Positions 1 through 9,530 of a stretch of 64,000 nucleotides of DNA are shown one piece after another (position 1 is the first letter of the stretch; every line of letters starts with the position of its first letter). Under the pieces are notes generated by a model. It was given only the letters and a program-made list of their open reading frames with translations. It had not been told where the DNA came from and did not search any database. Position numbers and translations under genes: made by a program. Source of the stretch: Pandoraea pnomenusa (GTDB taxonomy: Bacteria > Pseudomonadota > Gammaproteobacteria > Burkholderiales > Burkholderiaceae); NCBI RefSeq assembly GCF_000767615.3, contig NZ_CP009553.3, positions 372,001 through 436,000 on the forward strand. Reading direction: 5' to 3'.

Positions 1-1
1 G

Positions 2-871
2 GGCAATGCGCTTCGCCGCGTGCTGTTGTCGTCGATGGTGGGCTACGCGCCGACCGAAGTGACGATCGCCGGCGTTGTGCACGAGTATTCCACCATGGAT
101 GGTGTCGAGGAAGATGTCGTCAACTTCCTGCTGAACCTCAAGGGTGTCGTGTTCAAGCTGCATAACCGTGACGAAGTCACCGTTACGCTGCGCAAGGATG
201 GTGAAGGTGTGGTGCGCGCTTCGGATATCGAAGTGCCGCATGATGTGGAACTCATCAACCCCGATCACGTGATCGCGCATCTGGCCAAGGGCGGCAAGCT
301 CGACGTTCAGATCAAGATCGAGAAGGGTCGTGGTTATGTCCCGGGTAACGTTCGTCGTTATGGCGACGAGTCGGCCAAGGTGATCGGCCGCATCGTTCTC
401 GATGCGTCGTTCTCGCCGGTCAAGCGTGTGAGCTATGCGGTCGAGTCGGCCCGTGTGGAACAGCGCACGGACCTGGACAAGCTTGTGATGAACATCGAGA
501 CCAACGGTGTGGTGTCGCCGGAAGAAGCGATCCGTCAATCGGCCCGCATTCTGGTGGATCAACTGTCGGTGTTCGCTGCGCTGGAAGGCACGGAAGCCGC
601 CAGCGAAGCGCCGTCGCGTGCGCCGCAGATCGATCCGATCCTGCTGCGTCCGGTGGACGATCTCGAGCTGACGGTGCGTTCGGCCAACTGCCTGAAGGCC
701 GAAAACATCTACTACATCGGCGACCTGATCCAGCGTACCGAGAACGAATTGCTCAAGACCCCGAACCTGGGTCGCAAGTCGCTCAACGAAATCAAGGAAG
801 TCCTTGCCTCGCGTGGTCTCACGCTGGGCATGAAGCTCGAAAACTGGCCGCCGGCCGGTCTCGAGAAGTAA
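2..871 (+). CDS. rpoA: RNA polymerase alpha subunit, 5'-truncated by the window
   Basis: Alpha subunit of RNA polymerase; it dimerises to nucleate enzyme assembly and contacts activators and UP elements. The reading frame is already open at base 2 with [12 protein letters not shown], which corresponds to about residue 40 of E. coli RpoA, so roughly 36-40 N-terminal residues lie outside the window. The GTG at base 20 is an internal valine codon and not a start. The N-terminal assembly domain shows the conserved LLNLKG, GRGYVP and [10 protein letters not shown] segments. The C-terminal domain is complete, with [35 protein letters not shown] and LENWPP near the end. rplQ follows 155 bp downstream, the usual end of the alpha operon. 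Identification is certain. Confidence 0.98.
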   Translation, partial: GNALRRVLLSSMVGYAPTEVTIAGVVHEYSTMDGVEEDVVNFLLNLKGVVFKLHNRDEVTVTLRKDGEGVVRASDIEVPHDVELINPDHVIAHLAKGGKLDVQIKIEKGRGYVPGNVRRYGDESAKVIGRIVLDASFSPVKRVSYAVESARVEQRTDLDKLVMNIETNGVVSPEEAIRQSARILVDQLSVFAALEGTEAASEAPSRAPQIDPILLRPVDDLELTVRSANCLKAENIYYIGDLIQRTENELLKTPNLGRKSLNEIKEVLASRGLTLGMKLENWPPAGLEK

Positions 872-884
872 GTTGTATCGACAT

Positions 885-902
885 GGCCGCCCCTGGGCGG
901 CC
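885..902 (+). other. GC-rich hairpin between rpoA and rplQ
   Basis: Complementary arms GGCCGCCC and GGGCGGCC stand almost back to back 14 bp after the rpoA stop. No T-tract follows, so this is more likely an RNA stability or processing element inside the operon than a terminator. Its role is inferred from position only. Confidence 0.35.
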
Positions 903-1026
903 GTGTTGCTACGTAAGTGCGGCGCGTCGGAAGATTCCGATACGGCCGATAGCGAAGGTACCGGCCCGCGGTGGTTGTCACCGATAGAAGAGCTTGGTCG
1001 AAAACTCTGTTTAAAGGAAAGTTGAA

Positions 1027-1419
1027 ATGCGTCACCGTCATGGTCTGCGTAAACTGAACCGTACCAGCAGCCACCGTCTGGCAATGCTGCGTAACATGTC
1101 GAACTCGCTGCTGCAACACGAAGCGATCAAGACCACGCTGCCGAAGGCCAAGGAACTGCGTAAGGTCGTCGAGCCCCTCATCACCCTCGGTAAGAAGGAC
1201 ACGGTTGCCAACCGTCGTCTGGCGTTCAACCGCCTGCGCGATCGCGAAATGGTCACGAAGCTGTTCAACGAACTCGGCCCGCGTTTTGCCAACCGTCCGG
1301 GCGGCTACCTGCGTATCCTGAAGATGGGTTTCCGCGTGGGTGACAACGCACCGATGGCTTTCGTCGAACTGCTGGATCGTCCGGAAGTCGACACGGAAGC
1401 GCCGGAAGTCGCTGAGTAA
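1027..1419 (+). CDS. rplQ: 50S ribosomal protein L17
   Basis: Large-subunit ribosomal protein bL17. The start [17 protein letters not shown] is the family signature, and [20 protein letters not shown] is also typical. Length is 130 residues, the usual size for betaproteobacteria, with a short acidic C-terminal tail (TEAPEVAE). The ATG at 1027 is preceded by AAGGAAAG, a good ribosome-binding site. It is the last gene of the rpoA operon and is followed by a clear rho-independent terminator at 1466-1490. Confidence 0.98.
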   Translation: MRHRHGLRKLNRTSSHRLAMLRNMSNSLLQHEAIKTTLPKAKELRKVVEPLITLGKKDTVANRRLAFNRLRDREMVTKLFNELGPRFANRPGGYLRILKMGFRVGDNAPMAFVELLDRPEVDTEAPEVAE

Positions 1420-1465
1420 GCGGTTCCCGCAACGGTCCGTTCAGGACTGTCAGCCGTAATAAGAA

Positions 1466-1490
1466 GCCAGGTCGTCGACCTGGCTTTTTT
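1466..1490 (+). terminator. Rho-independent terminator after rplQ
   Basis: Palindrome GCCAGGTCGTCGACCTGGC followed directly by six Ts. It ends the rpoA-rplQ transcript about 46 bp after the rplQ stop. Confidence 0.88.
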
Positions 1491-1612
1491 GCTTTGAGGT
1501 GTTGTCCGAAGCCGGGATCGTCCGCTGCCTGAAAACAATGGGAGATTGCGCACGCTTCATGGCGTCGGTGTACAGTGAACAATCCTCACGCTTGAGCTGT
1601 CTATCGCACATC

Positions 1613-1945
1613 ATGGATGCCCTACTCATCGTCTTGACGACGTTTCCCGACGAGGCCAGCGCGGAAGCTGCCGTCGACGGCATGCTTGCCGCACGATTGG
1701 CCGCCTGCGTGCAGCAAATGGCGCCGGTGCGTTCGAGCTATCGCTGGCAAGGCAAGCGCGAGACGAGCGTAGAGGTGCCACTGATGATCAAAACGACTGC
1801 CGCGCGCTACAGTGCGCTTGAGCAATACATCAAGGAACACCACCCTTACGACGTACCCGAGATCGTCGCCTGGCCCGCCAGCGCGGCATTACCGGCATAT
1901 GCACGTTGGGTGGAGAGCGAGACGCGGGGAGAGTTGCATGTCTGA
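1613..1945 (+). CDS. cutA: Divalent-cation tolerance protein CutA
   Basis: Small trimeric cytosolic protein of the CutA1 family, linked in E. coli to copper tolerance; its biochemical role remains unsettled. The product is 110 residues, the family size. It begins MDALLIVLTTFPDEASAE and contains the conserved LAACVQ, SYRWQGK, MIKTT and HPYDVPEIVAWP segments. The frame is open upstream to 1499, but only the ATG at 1613 gives the normal N-terminus. Its stop overlaps the dsbD start by 8 bp, so the two genes are probably co-transcribed and coupled. The same cutA-dsbD pairing is familiar from other proteobacteria. Confidence 0.93.
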   Translation: MDALLIVLTTFPDEASAEAAVDGMLAARLAACVQQMAPVRSSYRWQGKRETSVEVPLMIKTTAARYSALEQYIKEHHPYDVPEIVAWPASAALPAYARWVESETRGELHV

Positions 1946-3962
1946 GGTTTCGTCGGGGTTCGCCGCGGGGTTCAGTCGTGTTCGGCGCGACGCCAGAGGT
2001 GCGCGTGCGTCGATGCATGGCCGAGCGCTACCTGTCTGGCGGTTCGGGGTGTTCATATTCGCGCTGCTGCTGGCATTGCTGGCCGGGCGGGTCCATGCCG
2101 CCGACGACTTTCTCGATCCGGATGTTGCCTTCAAGGTTTCGAAGACAGAGCAACCCGGCGTGATCGTGCTGCGGTTCGACGTGGCGAAGGGATATTACCT
2201 CTACCGCGAGCGGTTTGCCTTCGCCGCGGACGCGCCTGGCGTGACGCTGGGAGCCCCCGAATTTCCGAAGGGCGAGGTCAAGCACGACGAGACCTTCGGC
2301 AAGGACATGGAGGTTTATCACGAGCCCATCGACGTTCGGATCCCGGTGAGCCAGGCCAATGGACCGTTCACGTTGAACGTCACCATGCAGGGGTGTGCTG
2401 ACAAGGGCTTGTGTTACCCGCCCATGGACAAGCCGCTGAAGATCTCGGCTTCCGCCGTTCGCGGTACACCTGGAGGGCAGGGCGGCGTACAGACCTCGGA
2501 TGGTCCGAGCAGCGGCACGTCGGGAATGGGGCCGGTATCGCAGGCGTTGCTCGGTGGGAATCCCCGAATGTCGGGCAATTCGCCGATCGCGAGCGCGGCG
2601 CCGCAGACGCCGGCCGCGGCGACTTCCGGCGGATGGTTGTCGGCCCGTGAGGACTACAGCGAGGCCGAACGCATCCTGTCCGGGGGAAGCTTCGCACTGG
2701 CACTCGGCATTTTCTTTCTGTTGGGGGTAGGGCTGGCGTTTACGCCGTGCGTGCTGCCGATGGTGCCGATTCTCCTGTCGATCGTTGCCGGGCAGGAAGC
2801 CAGCCGTGGTAAAGCCGTGCGACTGGCCATTGCCTATGTACTAGGCATGGCGGTGGTCAATACGGTCATCGGCATCGCTGCCGGGCTGTTGGGGCAGGGA
2901 CTGATCGCGTTCCTTCAGGCCCCCTGGGTCCTGGCACTGTTCGCGCTGTTGATGGTGGGCCTGTCGCTGTCGATGTTCGGGATGTACGAGATCCAGTTGC
3001 CGACGGCGCTGCGTGAGCGCATCGACGACGCCGCCCGCAGGCAGCAGTCGGGACAGTGGATCGGCGCCGCGACGATGGGTGTGCTGTCGGGGCTCATCGT
3101 GAGCCCGTGCGTGACGGCACCGCTGGCCGCCGCGCTGGCTTTCATCGCGAAGACGGGCGACGCCGTGTTCGGTGGAGCGACGCTCTTCGCGCTGTCGCTG
3201 GGCATGGGGTTACCACTCGTCATCCTGGCTGGCGGCGGCGGCGCGCTGCTGCCGCGCGCGGGTGCATGGATGGATGGGGTGAAGCGCTTCTTCGGCTTCC
3301 TGTTGCTCGGCGTCGCGCTCTGGATCGTCCGCCCGCTGCTGCCGACGCCGGTGCTGTTGCTCGCTGCCGGTATCCTGCTGTTGGTCGCGGCCACGTTCAT
3401 GCACGTTTTCGACGGCCTGCCGGATGGTGCCGGCGCCGCGCGGCGTCTGCTCAAGGGGCTGGGCGTGGTGATCGCCTTGATGGGGGCGGTCGCGCTCGTG
3501 GGCGCTGCCTCGGGCGCTCGAGACCCGCTGACGCCGCTTGCCGGATTCACGAGCGCAGCCGCTGGCAACGGGAACACGGGGGCGCCGCTGGCGGAAGGCG
3601 TCGAGTTTCGTCGTGTGCGCAGCCTCGCCGAGCTGGACCAGGTCGTCTCGGCTGCCGGGCGTCCGGTCATGTTCGACTTCTACGCCGACTGGTGTATCAG
3701 TTGCAAGGAGATGGAGCGTTTTGTCTTCACGGATCCGCGGGTGAAGGCCCGGCTCGATCGCGTGGTGCTGATCCAGGCTGACGTGACCGCCAATAACGCC
3801 GACGACCAGGCGCTGCTCAAGCGCTTCGGGTTGTTCGGACCGCCGGGCATCATCTTCTTCGACGGAAAGGGTGCCGAAATCGACGGAACGCGCGTGATTG
3901 GCGCGCAGTCTGCCGATCAATTTCTGAAGAGCCTGGACAGGGCGTTCGGCCCTGCGGTCTGA
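1938..3962 (+). CDS. dsbD: Thiol:disulfide interchange protein DsbD
   Basis: Inner-membrane reductant shuttle that moves electrons from cytosolic thioredoxin to periplasmic DsbC, DsbG and cytochrome c maturation partners. The product is 674 residues and has all three DsbD domains. A signal segment (about residues 36-54) precedes the periplasmic immunoglobulin-like alpha domain with cysteines at 153 and 159 (GCADKGLCYPP). The polytopic membrane domain carries FTPCVLP (Cys271) and LIVSPCVTAP (Cys391). The C-terminal thioredoxin domain carries YADWCISCKEM (Cys586 and Cys589). The six expected redox cysteines are all present. I chose the ATG at 1938 because GGGGAGAG lies just upstream; an ATG at 2013 is a weaker alternative. 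A Gly/Ser/Pro/Ala-rich linker (about 175-232) joins the first two domains. Confidence 0.95.
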   Translation: MSEVSSGFAAGFSRVRRDARGARASMHGRALPVWRFGVFIFALLLALLAGRVHAADDFLDPDVAFKVSKTEQPGVIVLRFDVAKGYYLYRERFAFAADAPGVTLGAPEFPKGEVKHDETFGKDMEVYHEPIDVRIPVSQANGPFTLNVTMQGCADKGLCYPPMDKPLKISASAVRGTPGGQGGVQTSDGPSSGTSGMGPVSQALLGGNPRMSGNSPIASAAPQTPAAATSGGWLSAREDYSEAERILSGGSFALALGIFFLLGVGLAFTPCVLPMVPILLSIVAGQEASRGKAVRLAIAYVLGMAVVNTVIGIAAGLLGQGLIAFLQAPWVLALFALLMVGLSLSMFGMYEIQLPTALRERIDDAARRQQSGQWIGAATMGVLSGLIVSPCVTAPLAAALAFIAKTGDAVFGGATLFALSLGMGLPLVILAGGGGALLPRAGAWMDGVKRFFGFLLLGVALWIVRPLLPTPVLLLAAGILLLVAATFMHVFDGLPDGAGAARRLLKGLGVVIALMGAVALVGAASGARDPLTPLAGFTSAAAGNGNTGAPLAEGVEFRRVRSLAELDQVVSAAGRPVMFDFYADWCISCKEMERFVFTDPRVKARLDRVVLIQADVTANNADDQALLKRFGLFGPPGIIFFDGKGAEIDGTRVIGAQSADQFLKSLDRAFGPAV

Positions 3963-4027
3963 GACGCGGCGCGCGGTCAGGCGGATGCTGGCAGGTGCCG
4001 CAAGTTGCGGCAGGCTAAAGGAGAAAC

Positions 4028-4060
4028 CGGCCAACCCTCACCTGGGCTGGCCGTTTTTTT
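4028..4060 (+). terminator. Rho-independent terminator after dsbD
   Basis: Arms CGGCCA-A-CCC and GGG-C-TGGCCG enclose a short loop and are followed by seven Ts on the plus strand. It ends cutA-dsbD ahead of the convergent hemB gene. On the minus strand the T-run is poor, so it acts mainly on plus-strand transcripts. Confidence 0.85.
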
Positions 4061-4082
4061 GACGCGTCACCCGCAGCGGGCC

Positions 4083-5177
<1,095 letters not shown>

Positions 5178-5241
5178 TCAACGATTTCGTCAGCGGGAAG
5201 GCGCGCAAAAAAAGGCGCTTGCCGGGAAACTTTCGAACGCA

Positions 5242-5256
5242 TGGTATATCATACCA
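5242..5256. promoter_or_regulatory. TGGTAT-N3-ATACCA palindrome, operator-like
   Basis: A perfect 6+6 bp inverted repeat with a 3-bp spacer. Its half-site resembles those bound by GntR/FadR-family regulators. It overlaps a possible plus-strand -10 and also contains TATGAT on the minus strand, about 170 bp before hemB. Which gene it controls, if any, cannot be told from the sequence. Confidence 0.35.
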
Positions 5257-5368
5257 ACCGGATGTCCGCACTGCGTGTGGCGTCCCCCGCTTCTCCTCCC
5301 TGAGCGGGCGCCTGTCGTTCTACGATTAGGCTTATTTAAACCCGCCGTGCCTACACGGCGGTTTTTTT
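5253..5368 (+). ncRNA. Candidate small RNA ending in an orphan terminator
   Basis: A strong plus-strand terminator (5342-5368) lies in a gap where both flanking genes run on the minus strand, so it has no plus-strand gene to terminate. About 100 bp upstream, TTGCCG (5219-5224) and TGGTAT (5242-5247) are spaced 17 bp and could form a weak sigma-70 promoter. That would give a transcript of roughly 110-120 nt. The interior includes GTCCCCCGCTTCTCCTCCC, a pyrimidine-rich stretch able to pair with Shine-Dalgarno sequences. This is inference from structure alone; the stem could instead be a poor terminator for engB. Confidence 0.3.
5342..5368 (+). terminator. Orphan plus-strand rho-independent terminator
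   Basis: An 8-bp perfect stem (CCGCCGTG/CACGGCGG) with loop CCTA and seven Ts. On the minus strand the stem is followed by GGTTTAAAT, a much weaker tail. No plus-strand coding gene precedes it. Confidence 0.75.
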
Positions 5369-5592
5369 ATGTGCGCGCGAATCGTTACGCCTGCATGCCC
5401 GGCGGCCGGGCATTCCGAACGAGGGGGCGCGCGCCTCATCCGTTCGGCCGAGGGGGCGCGATCCGTTTGCCACATCCCCCGAATTTCCCGCAAGACCTAG
5501 ACGCCTCACCTGGGCCAGCCGCGACGATTTGTCGCGCCTGGCTGCATGCCGGGCCGTCTACCTTACGGGGGCGGAGCGCGAGCGCGCCGGGC

Positions 5593-6261
5593 TTATTTCC
5601 TGGCGCCGTCGCGCGCCGGAATGGCCAGCCAATCCTCAAGCACGCGTTGGGCGGCGTCGACGCCGGTGCGCTTGAGCGACGAGAACAGCTGCGCAGTGAA
5701 CTGTGGCGGCGTATCGGGATCGTCCGACGGCAGGCCATCGGTACGCGGCAAGGCGGCGAAGCGCTTTTGCGTATCGCGCAACACGACCGTCGCCTCCTGA
5801 CGCGTGAGCTTGTCGGCCTTGGTCAGCAGCGCGTGAATGGGGCGTCCGGTCGGGAGGAACCAGTCGATCAGCTCGCAATCGAGGTCGGTAAACGGTCGGC
5901 GCGAGTCCATGACGAGCACGAGGCCGCGCAACTGAGGACGTTGCACCAGATAGTCGCCGAGCAGTTGTTGCCAGTGCACTTTCACGCCGCCACCCACTTC
6001 GGCGTAGCCGTAGCCGGGCAGGTCGACGAGATAGCCGTAGAGATGCTCCAGGTGGGCGATCTCGAAATAGTTGATGTGTTGCGTACGACCCGGCGTCTTG
6101 CTCGAGAACGCCAGGCGCTTCTGATTGCACAGGATGTTCAGCGCGCTGGACTTGCCCGCGTTCGAGCGGCCCGCGAAGGCGACCTCGGGCACGGCCGTGG
6201 GTGGCAGGTCGCGCAGATGATTGACGGTCGTGAAGAAGCGGGCTTGATGAAGTAGGGACAT
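5593..6261 (-). CDS. engB: Ribosome biogenesis GTP-binding protein EngB/YsxC
   Basis: Small GTPase needed for assembly of the large ribosomal subunit. The product is 222 residues, the family length. Nucleotide-binding motifs appear in order: G1 GRSNAGKSS (about 33-41), G2 TPGRTQ, G3 DLPGYGYA, and G4 TKADK. The N-terminus [20 protein letters not shown] is also characteristic. It is divergent from the cytochrome c4 gene, and the 298 bp between them hold the promoters of both. A TATTGTACAATA palindrome at 6417-6428 could serve as a -10 region on either strand. Confidence 0.96.
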   Translation of the reverse strand: MSLLHQARFFTTVNHLRDLPPTAVPEVAFAGRSNAGKSSALNILCNQKRLAFSSKTPGRTQHINYFEIAHLEHLYGYLVDLPGYGYAEVGGGVKVHWQQLLGDYLVQRPQLRGLVLVMDSRRPFTDLDCELIDWFLPTGRPIHALLTKADKLTRQEATVVLRDTQKRFAALPRTDGLPSDDPDTPPQFTAQLFSSLKRTGVDAAQRVLEDWLAIPARDGARK

Positions 6262-6559
6262 GGCGGAAACCGGGGAGCGCCGCAGCCACCGAAACCGGGC
6301 TGCAACGCGGGCGCAGGCACGCAGGACGGCGAATCGAGTCGCTCACCGGCGAGAGGCCGGGAAGCCCCATTCTGCGGCCTTCTACATGGAAATCCCCTAA
6401 AGCCGGGGAAAGTCTTTATTGTACAATATGAAAGTTAACCTTGGCCTTGCCAAGGGCTGCCCGAACGTCTCGCGCGCCGTGAGGTTGGAGGAGAAACATG
6501 GCGTCGGACGGTGAGTTCGAACGACCGATTTCCCGACAAAACAGATATAAGGTGTGCGA

Positions 6560-7216
6560 ATGAACCGAGGAGTGTGGAAGTCTCTCGCTGCAACACCGTT
6601 GGCGCTGGCATGCTTTCTTCTGAGCGGCGCCGCACAAGCCGCCGACCCTCAGGCGCCCGCCAAGCCGGACCTGAACCGCGGACAGGCAATCGCCACCCAG
6701 GTCTGCGCCGCCTGTCATGCGGCGGACGGCAACAGCACTGGCGGCGCGTATCCGAAGCTCGCCGGGCAGCACGCCGAATACCTGGACAAGCAACTTCACG
6801 ATTTCAAGGCACAGCCCGGCAAGACTGCCGCGCGCAATAATCCGATCATGGCCGGCATGGTTGCGGCACTCTCCGATCAGGACATGCGCAACGTGGCGGC
6901 CTACTTCGCTTCGCAGACCCCGAAGCCCGGCGCGGCCCGCGACAAGGACACGGTGGCGCTCGGCCAGAAGATTTACCGCGGCGGCATCGCCGACAAGGGC
7001 GTGCCCGCGTGCGCTTCCTGCCACGGCCCGACCGGCGCCGGCATGCCCGCGCAGTACCCGCGCTTGTCCGGCCAATGGGCGGAATACACCGCCGCCCAAC
7101 TCGTGGCGTTCCGCAGCGGCGCCCGCGCCAACAACGTGCCGATGCACGATGTGAGCTCGCGCCTGTCGGACAATGAAATCAAGGCGGTCGCGGATTACAT
7201 CGCTGGTTTGCACTGA
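6560..7216 (+). CDS. Periplasmic dihaem cytochrome c4
   Basis: Dihaem c-type cytochrome of the c4/c553 family that carries electrons to terminal oxidases in the periplasm. From the ATG at 6560 the product is 218 residues. A Sec signal peptide (MNRGVWKSL up to AAQAAD) is followed by two homologous cytochrome domains, with CAACH at about residue 52 and CASCH at about 152. Methionines in NPIMAGMV and NVPMHDV are the likely axial ligands. A GTG at 6554 is possible, but AAGG just upstream suits the ATG. The gene lies immediately before the ResB/CcsB maturation genes that would load its haem, but a strong terminator separates them. Confidence 0.92.
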   Translation: MNRGVWKSLAATPLALACFLLSGAAQAADPQAPAKPDLNRGQAIATQVCAACHAADGNSTGGAYPKLAGQHAEYLDKQLHDFKAQPGKTAARNNPIMAGMVAALSDQDMRNVAAYFASQTPKPGAARDKDTVALGQKIYRGGIADKGVPACASCHGPTGAGMPAQYPRLSGQWAEYTAAQLVAFRSGARANNVPMHDVSSRLSDNEIKAVADYIAGLH

Positions 7217-7332
7217 TCGGCGTGCGCTGCCCTGACACCATGTGAACGTCAGGGTATATTCGCTGACTTATAACGAAACCCGCTGCGGCGCCGCAGGGCG
7301 ACCGGATCGAACTGGTTTAGCATACACAGGGT

Positions 7333-7368
7333 GGCGGGCGCGTGAGACACGCGTCCCCGCCCTTTTTT
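7333..7368 (+). terminator. Rho-independent terminator after cytochrome c4
   Basis: GGCGGG-CGCGTG pairs with CACGCG-(TC bulge)-CCCGCC and is followed by six Ts. It lies between the cytochrome gene and resB, so resB either relies on readthrough or has its own promoter. It also argues against the GTG at 7342, inside the stem, being the resB start. Confidence 0.82.
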
Positions 7369-7383
7369 GTTGTCGGAAACAGG

Positions 7384-9519
7384 ATGAGCATCAGTACCTC
7401 CGGAATGCAGATCAAGGGCGCGCAACGATGGGTGCGCGACGGCGTCGAGCTGGTCAGCTCGATGCGCTTCGCCATCAGCCTGCTCACCGTGCTCGCGATT
7501 GCCAGCATCGTCGGTACCGTGCTCAAGCAAGGCGACCCATATCCCAACTACGTCAATCAGTTCGGTCCGTTCTGGGCCGACGTCTTTCGCTCGCTTGGCC
7601 TGTACACGGTCTACAGCTCGTGGTGGTTTCTGCTGATCCTGTTTTTCCTGATGGCGTCGACGACGCTATGCATCGTGCGCAATGCGCCGAAGATGATCGC
7701 CGATATTCGTAGCTGGCGCGATCACGTGCGCGAGGGCAGTCTGCGCGCCTTCGGTCACAAAGGGGAATTCACCGGACCGGCGCCGCGCGGCGAACTCGTG
7801 CCGCGTCTCACGCATTACCTCGGACGTCGCGGCTATCGGTTCGTCGTTCGCGAGCGCGACGGCGCCACGCTCGTCGCCGCCAAGGCCGGCGCGATCAACA
7901 AGATCGGCTATATCTTCGCGCACAGCGCGATCGTGATCATCTGCCTGGGCGGGCTGATCGACAGCGATCTGCTGATTCGCGTTCAGATGGCGCTGTTCGG
8001 CAAGTCGCCGCTGCAGGGCAACGCGGTGATCGCCCAGATTCCGGAGTCGCACCGTCTCTCGCCGAACAATCCGGCGTTTCGCGGTTACGCCTTCGTGCCG
8101 GAAGGCGGCAAGTCGAACACCGCAATCCTGAATTTCCAGGACGGCTCGGTGGTCCAGGATCTTCCGTTCTCGATCGAGCTGAAGAAATTCCACGTCGACT
8201 ACTACTCGACGGGCATGCCGAAGCTGTTCGCGAGCGACATCGTGGTGACCGATCCCGAGACCGGCAAGACGATGGATGCCACGGTGAAGGTCAACGAGCC
8301 GTTCATCTACAAGGGCGTGGCGATCTACCAGTCGAGCTTCGAGGACGGCGGTAGCAAGCTGAAGCTCACCGGTTACCCGATGCGGGGCGCGTCGGACCGT
8401 ACGTTCGCCTTCTCGGGCGACGTCGGCGGTTCGACCCAACTGCGCGGCGCCGCGGCAGCCAAGGACGAATACACCATCGAATTCAGCGATTTCCGCGCCA
8501 TCAACGTCGAGAACATCAGCAACGGCAACGGCGAGCGCGACGCTCGAGGCGTGGCTCGCAAGTCGCTGCGCGAAGAAATGGGCAAGCAGCTGGGCTCGGG
8601 CGCACGCACCGATCTGGGCAAGGACCTGCGCAATGTCGGTCCGTCGGTGCAATACAAGGTTCGCGACCGCAGCGGCCAGGCGAAGGAATACCGCAATTAC
8701 ATGCTGCCGATCCTCATGGGCGACGGCGAGCGCGTGTTCATGACGGGGGTGCGCGACACGCCGGACGGGCCGTTCCAGTACCTGCGCATTCCGGCGGATG
8801 CGGACGGTTCCGTGAAGCAATGGATGATGATCCGGGCCGCGCTGCAGGACGACGCGGCGCGCGCCGAGGCCGCTCGCCGTTTCGCCGCGGAGTCGCTGCC
8901 GTCGCAAACGTCGACCGAACTGCGCAAACAGTTGCAGGAGAGCACCAAGCGCGAGCTGGATCTGTTTGCCGGCGTGATCCCGGCAAGCAAAAACAGTCAG
9001 GCGCGCGGCGGCCTACAAGCGATCGCGGAATTCGTGAACGAAAAGGTGCCGCAGGATCAGCAATCGAGCGCCGCGGACATGTTCCGCCGCATTCTCGACG
9101 GCGCGATCTGGCAGTTGTGGCAGGTTGCCCGTGAGCAGGCGGGGTTGCCGGCCGTCACGCCGTCGCCGCAGACGGAGCTGTTCGTACACACGGCCACCAA
9201 CGCGCTGTCGGACAACTTCCTGTACGACGCCCCGGTCTTCCTGCAACTGGACTCGTTCGACCAGATCCAGGCGAGCGTCTTCCAGCTCACGCGCTCGCCG
9301 GGGAAAAAGATCGTGTATCTTGGCAGCTTGCTGCTGGTGCTCGGTATTTTCTCGATGTTCTATGTGCGCGAGCGGCGTCTGTGGCTGTGGCTCAAGGACA
9401 CGCCGGAAGGTGGGAGTTCGGTATTGATGGCGGTGTCGACCACGCGCCGTACACTGGATTTCGAAAAGGAATTCGCCCGCACGAAGGCGGAAATCGACGA
9501 GATCGTCACACAACGATGA
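7384..9519 (+). CDS. resB: Cytochrome c biogenesis protein ResB (Ccs1)
   Basis: One half of the system II cytochrome c synthase: with CcsB it presents reduced apocytochrome for covalent haem attachment on the periplasmic face. From the ATG at 7384 the product is 711 residues. Transmembrane segments appear near the N-terminus (RFAISLLTVLAIASIVGTVL and SWWFLLILFFLMASTTLC), around residue 170 (GYIFAHSAIVIICLGGLI) and near the C-terminus (IVYLGSLLLVLGIFSMFYV). A large periplasmic domain lies between the third and fourth. The frame is open upstream to 7342, but a GGAAACAGG tract supports 7384. Its stop nearly abuts ccsB, giving a two-gene unit. Confidence 0.93.
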   Translation: MSISTSGMQIKGAQRWVRDGVELVSSMRFAISLLTVLAIASIVGTVLKQGDPYPNYVNQFGPFWADVFRSLGLYTVYSSWWFLLILFFLMASTTLCIVRNAPKMIADIRSWRDHVREGSLRAFGHKGEFTGPAPRGELVPRLTHYLGRRGYRFVVRERDGATLVAAKAGAINKIGYIFAHSAIVIICLGGLIDSDLLIRVQMALFGKSPLQGNAVIAQIPESHRLSPNNPAFRGYAFVPEGGKSNTAILNFQDGSVVQDLPFSIELKKFHVDYYSTGMPKLFASDIVVTDPETGKTMDATVKVNEPFIYKGVAIYQSSFEDGGSKLKLTGYPMRGASDRTFAFSGDVGGSTQLRGAAAAKDEYTIEFSDFRAINVENISNGNGERDARGVARKSLREEMGKQLGSGARTDLGKDLRNVGPSVQYKVRDRSGQAKEYRNYMLPILMGDGERVFMTGVRDTPDGPFQYLRIPADADGSVKQWMMIRAALQDDAARAEAARRFAAESLPSQTSTELRKQLQESTKRELDLFAGVIPASKNSQARGGLQAIAEFVNEKVPQDQQSSAADMFRRILDGAIWQLWQVAREQAGLPAVTPSPQTELFVHTATNALSDNFLYDAPVFLQLDSFDQIQASVFQLTRSPGKKIVYLGSLLLVLGIFSMFYVRERRLWLWLKDTPEGGSSVLMAVSTTRRTLDFEKEFARTKAEIDEIVTQR

Positions 9520-9530
9520 GGGTGAGACAG

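Noticed and set aside
1812..1937. Upstream extension of dsbD into cutA
   Set aside because: The extra 42 codons read cutA out of frame, and the ATG at 1938 has a proper ribosome-binding site and leads into a signal peptide.
7342..7383. GTG 7342 as the start of resB
   Set aside because: It lies within the stem of the upstream terminator, has no ribosome-binding site, and the added residues are unlike ResB.
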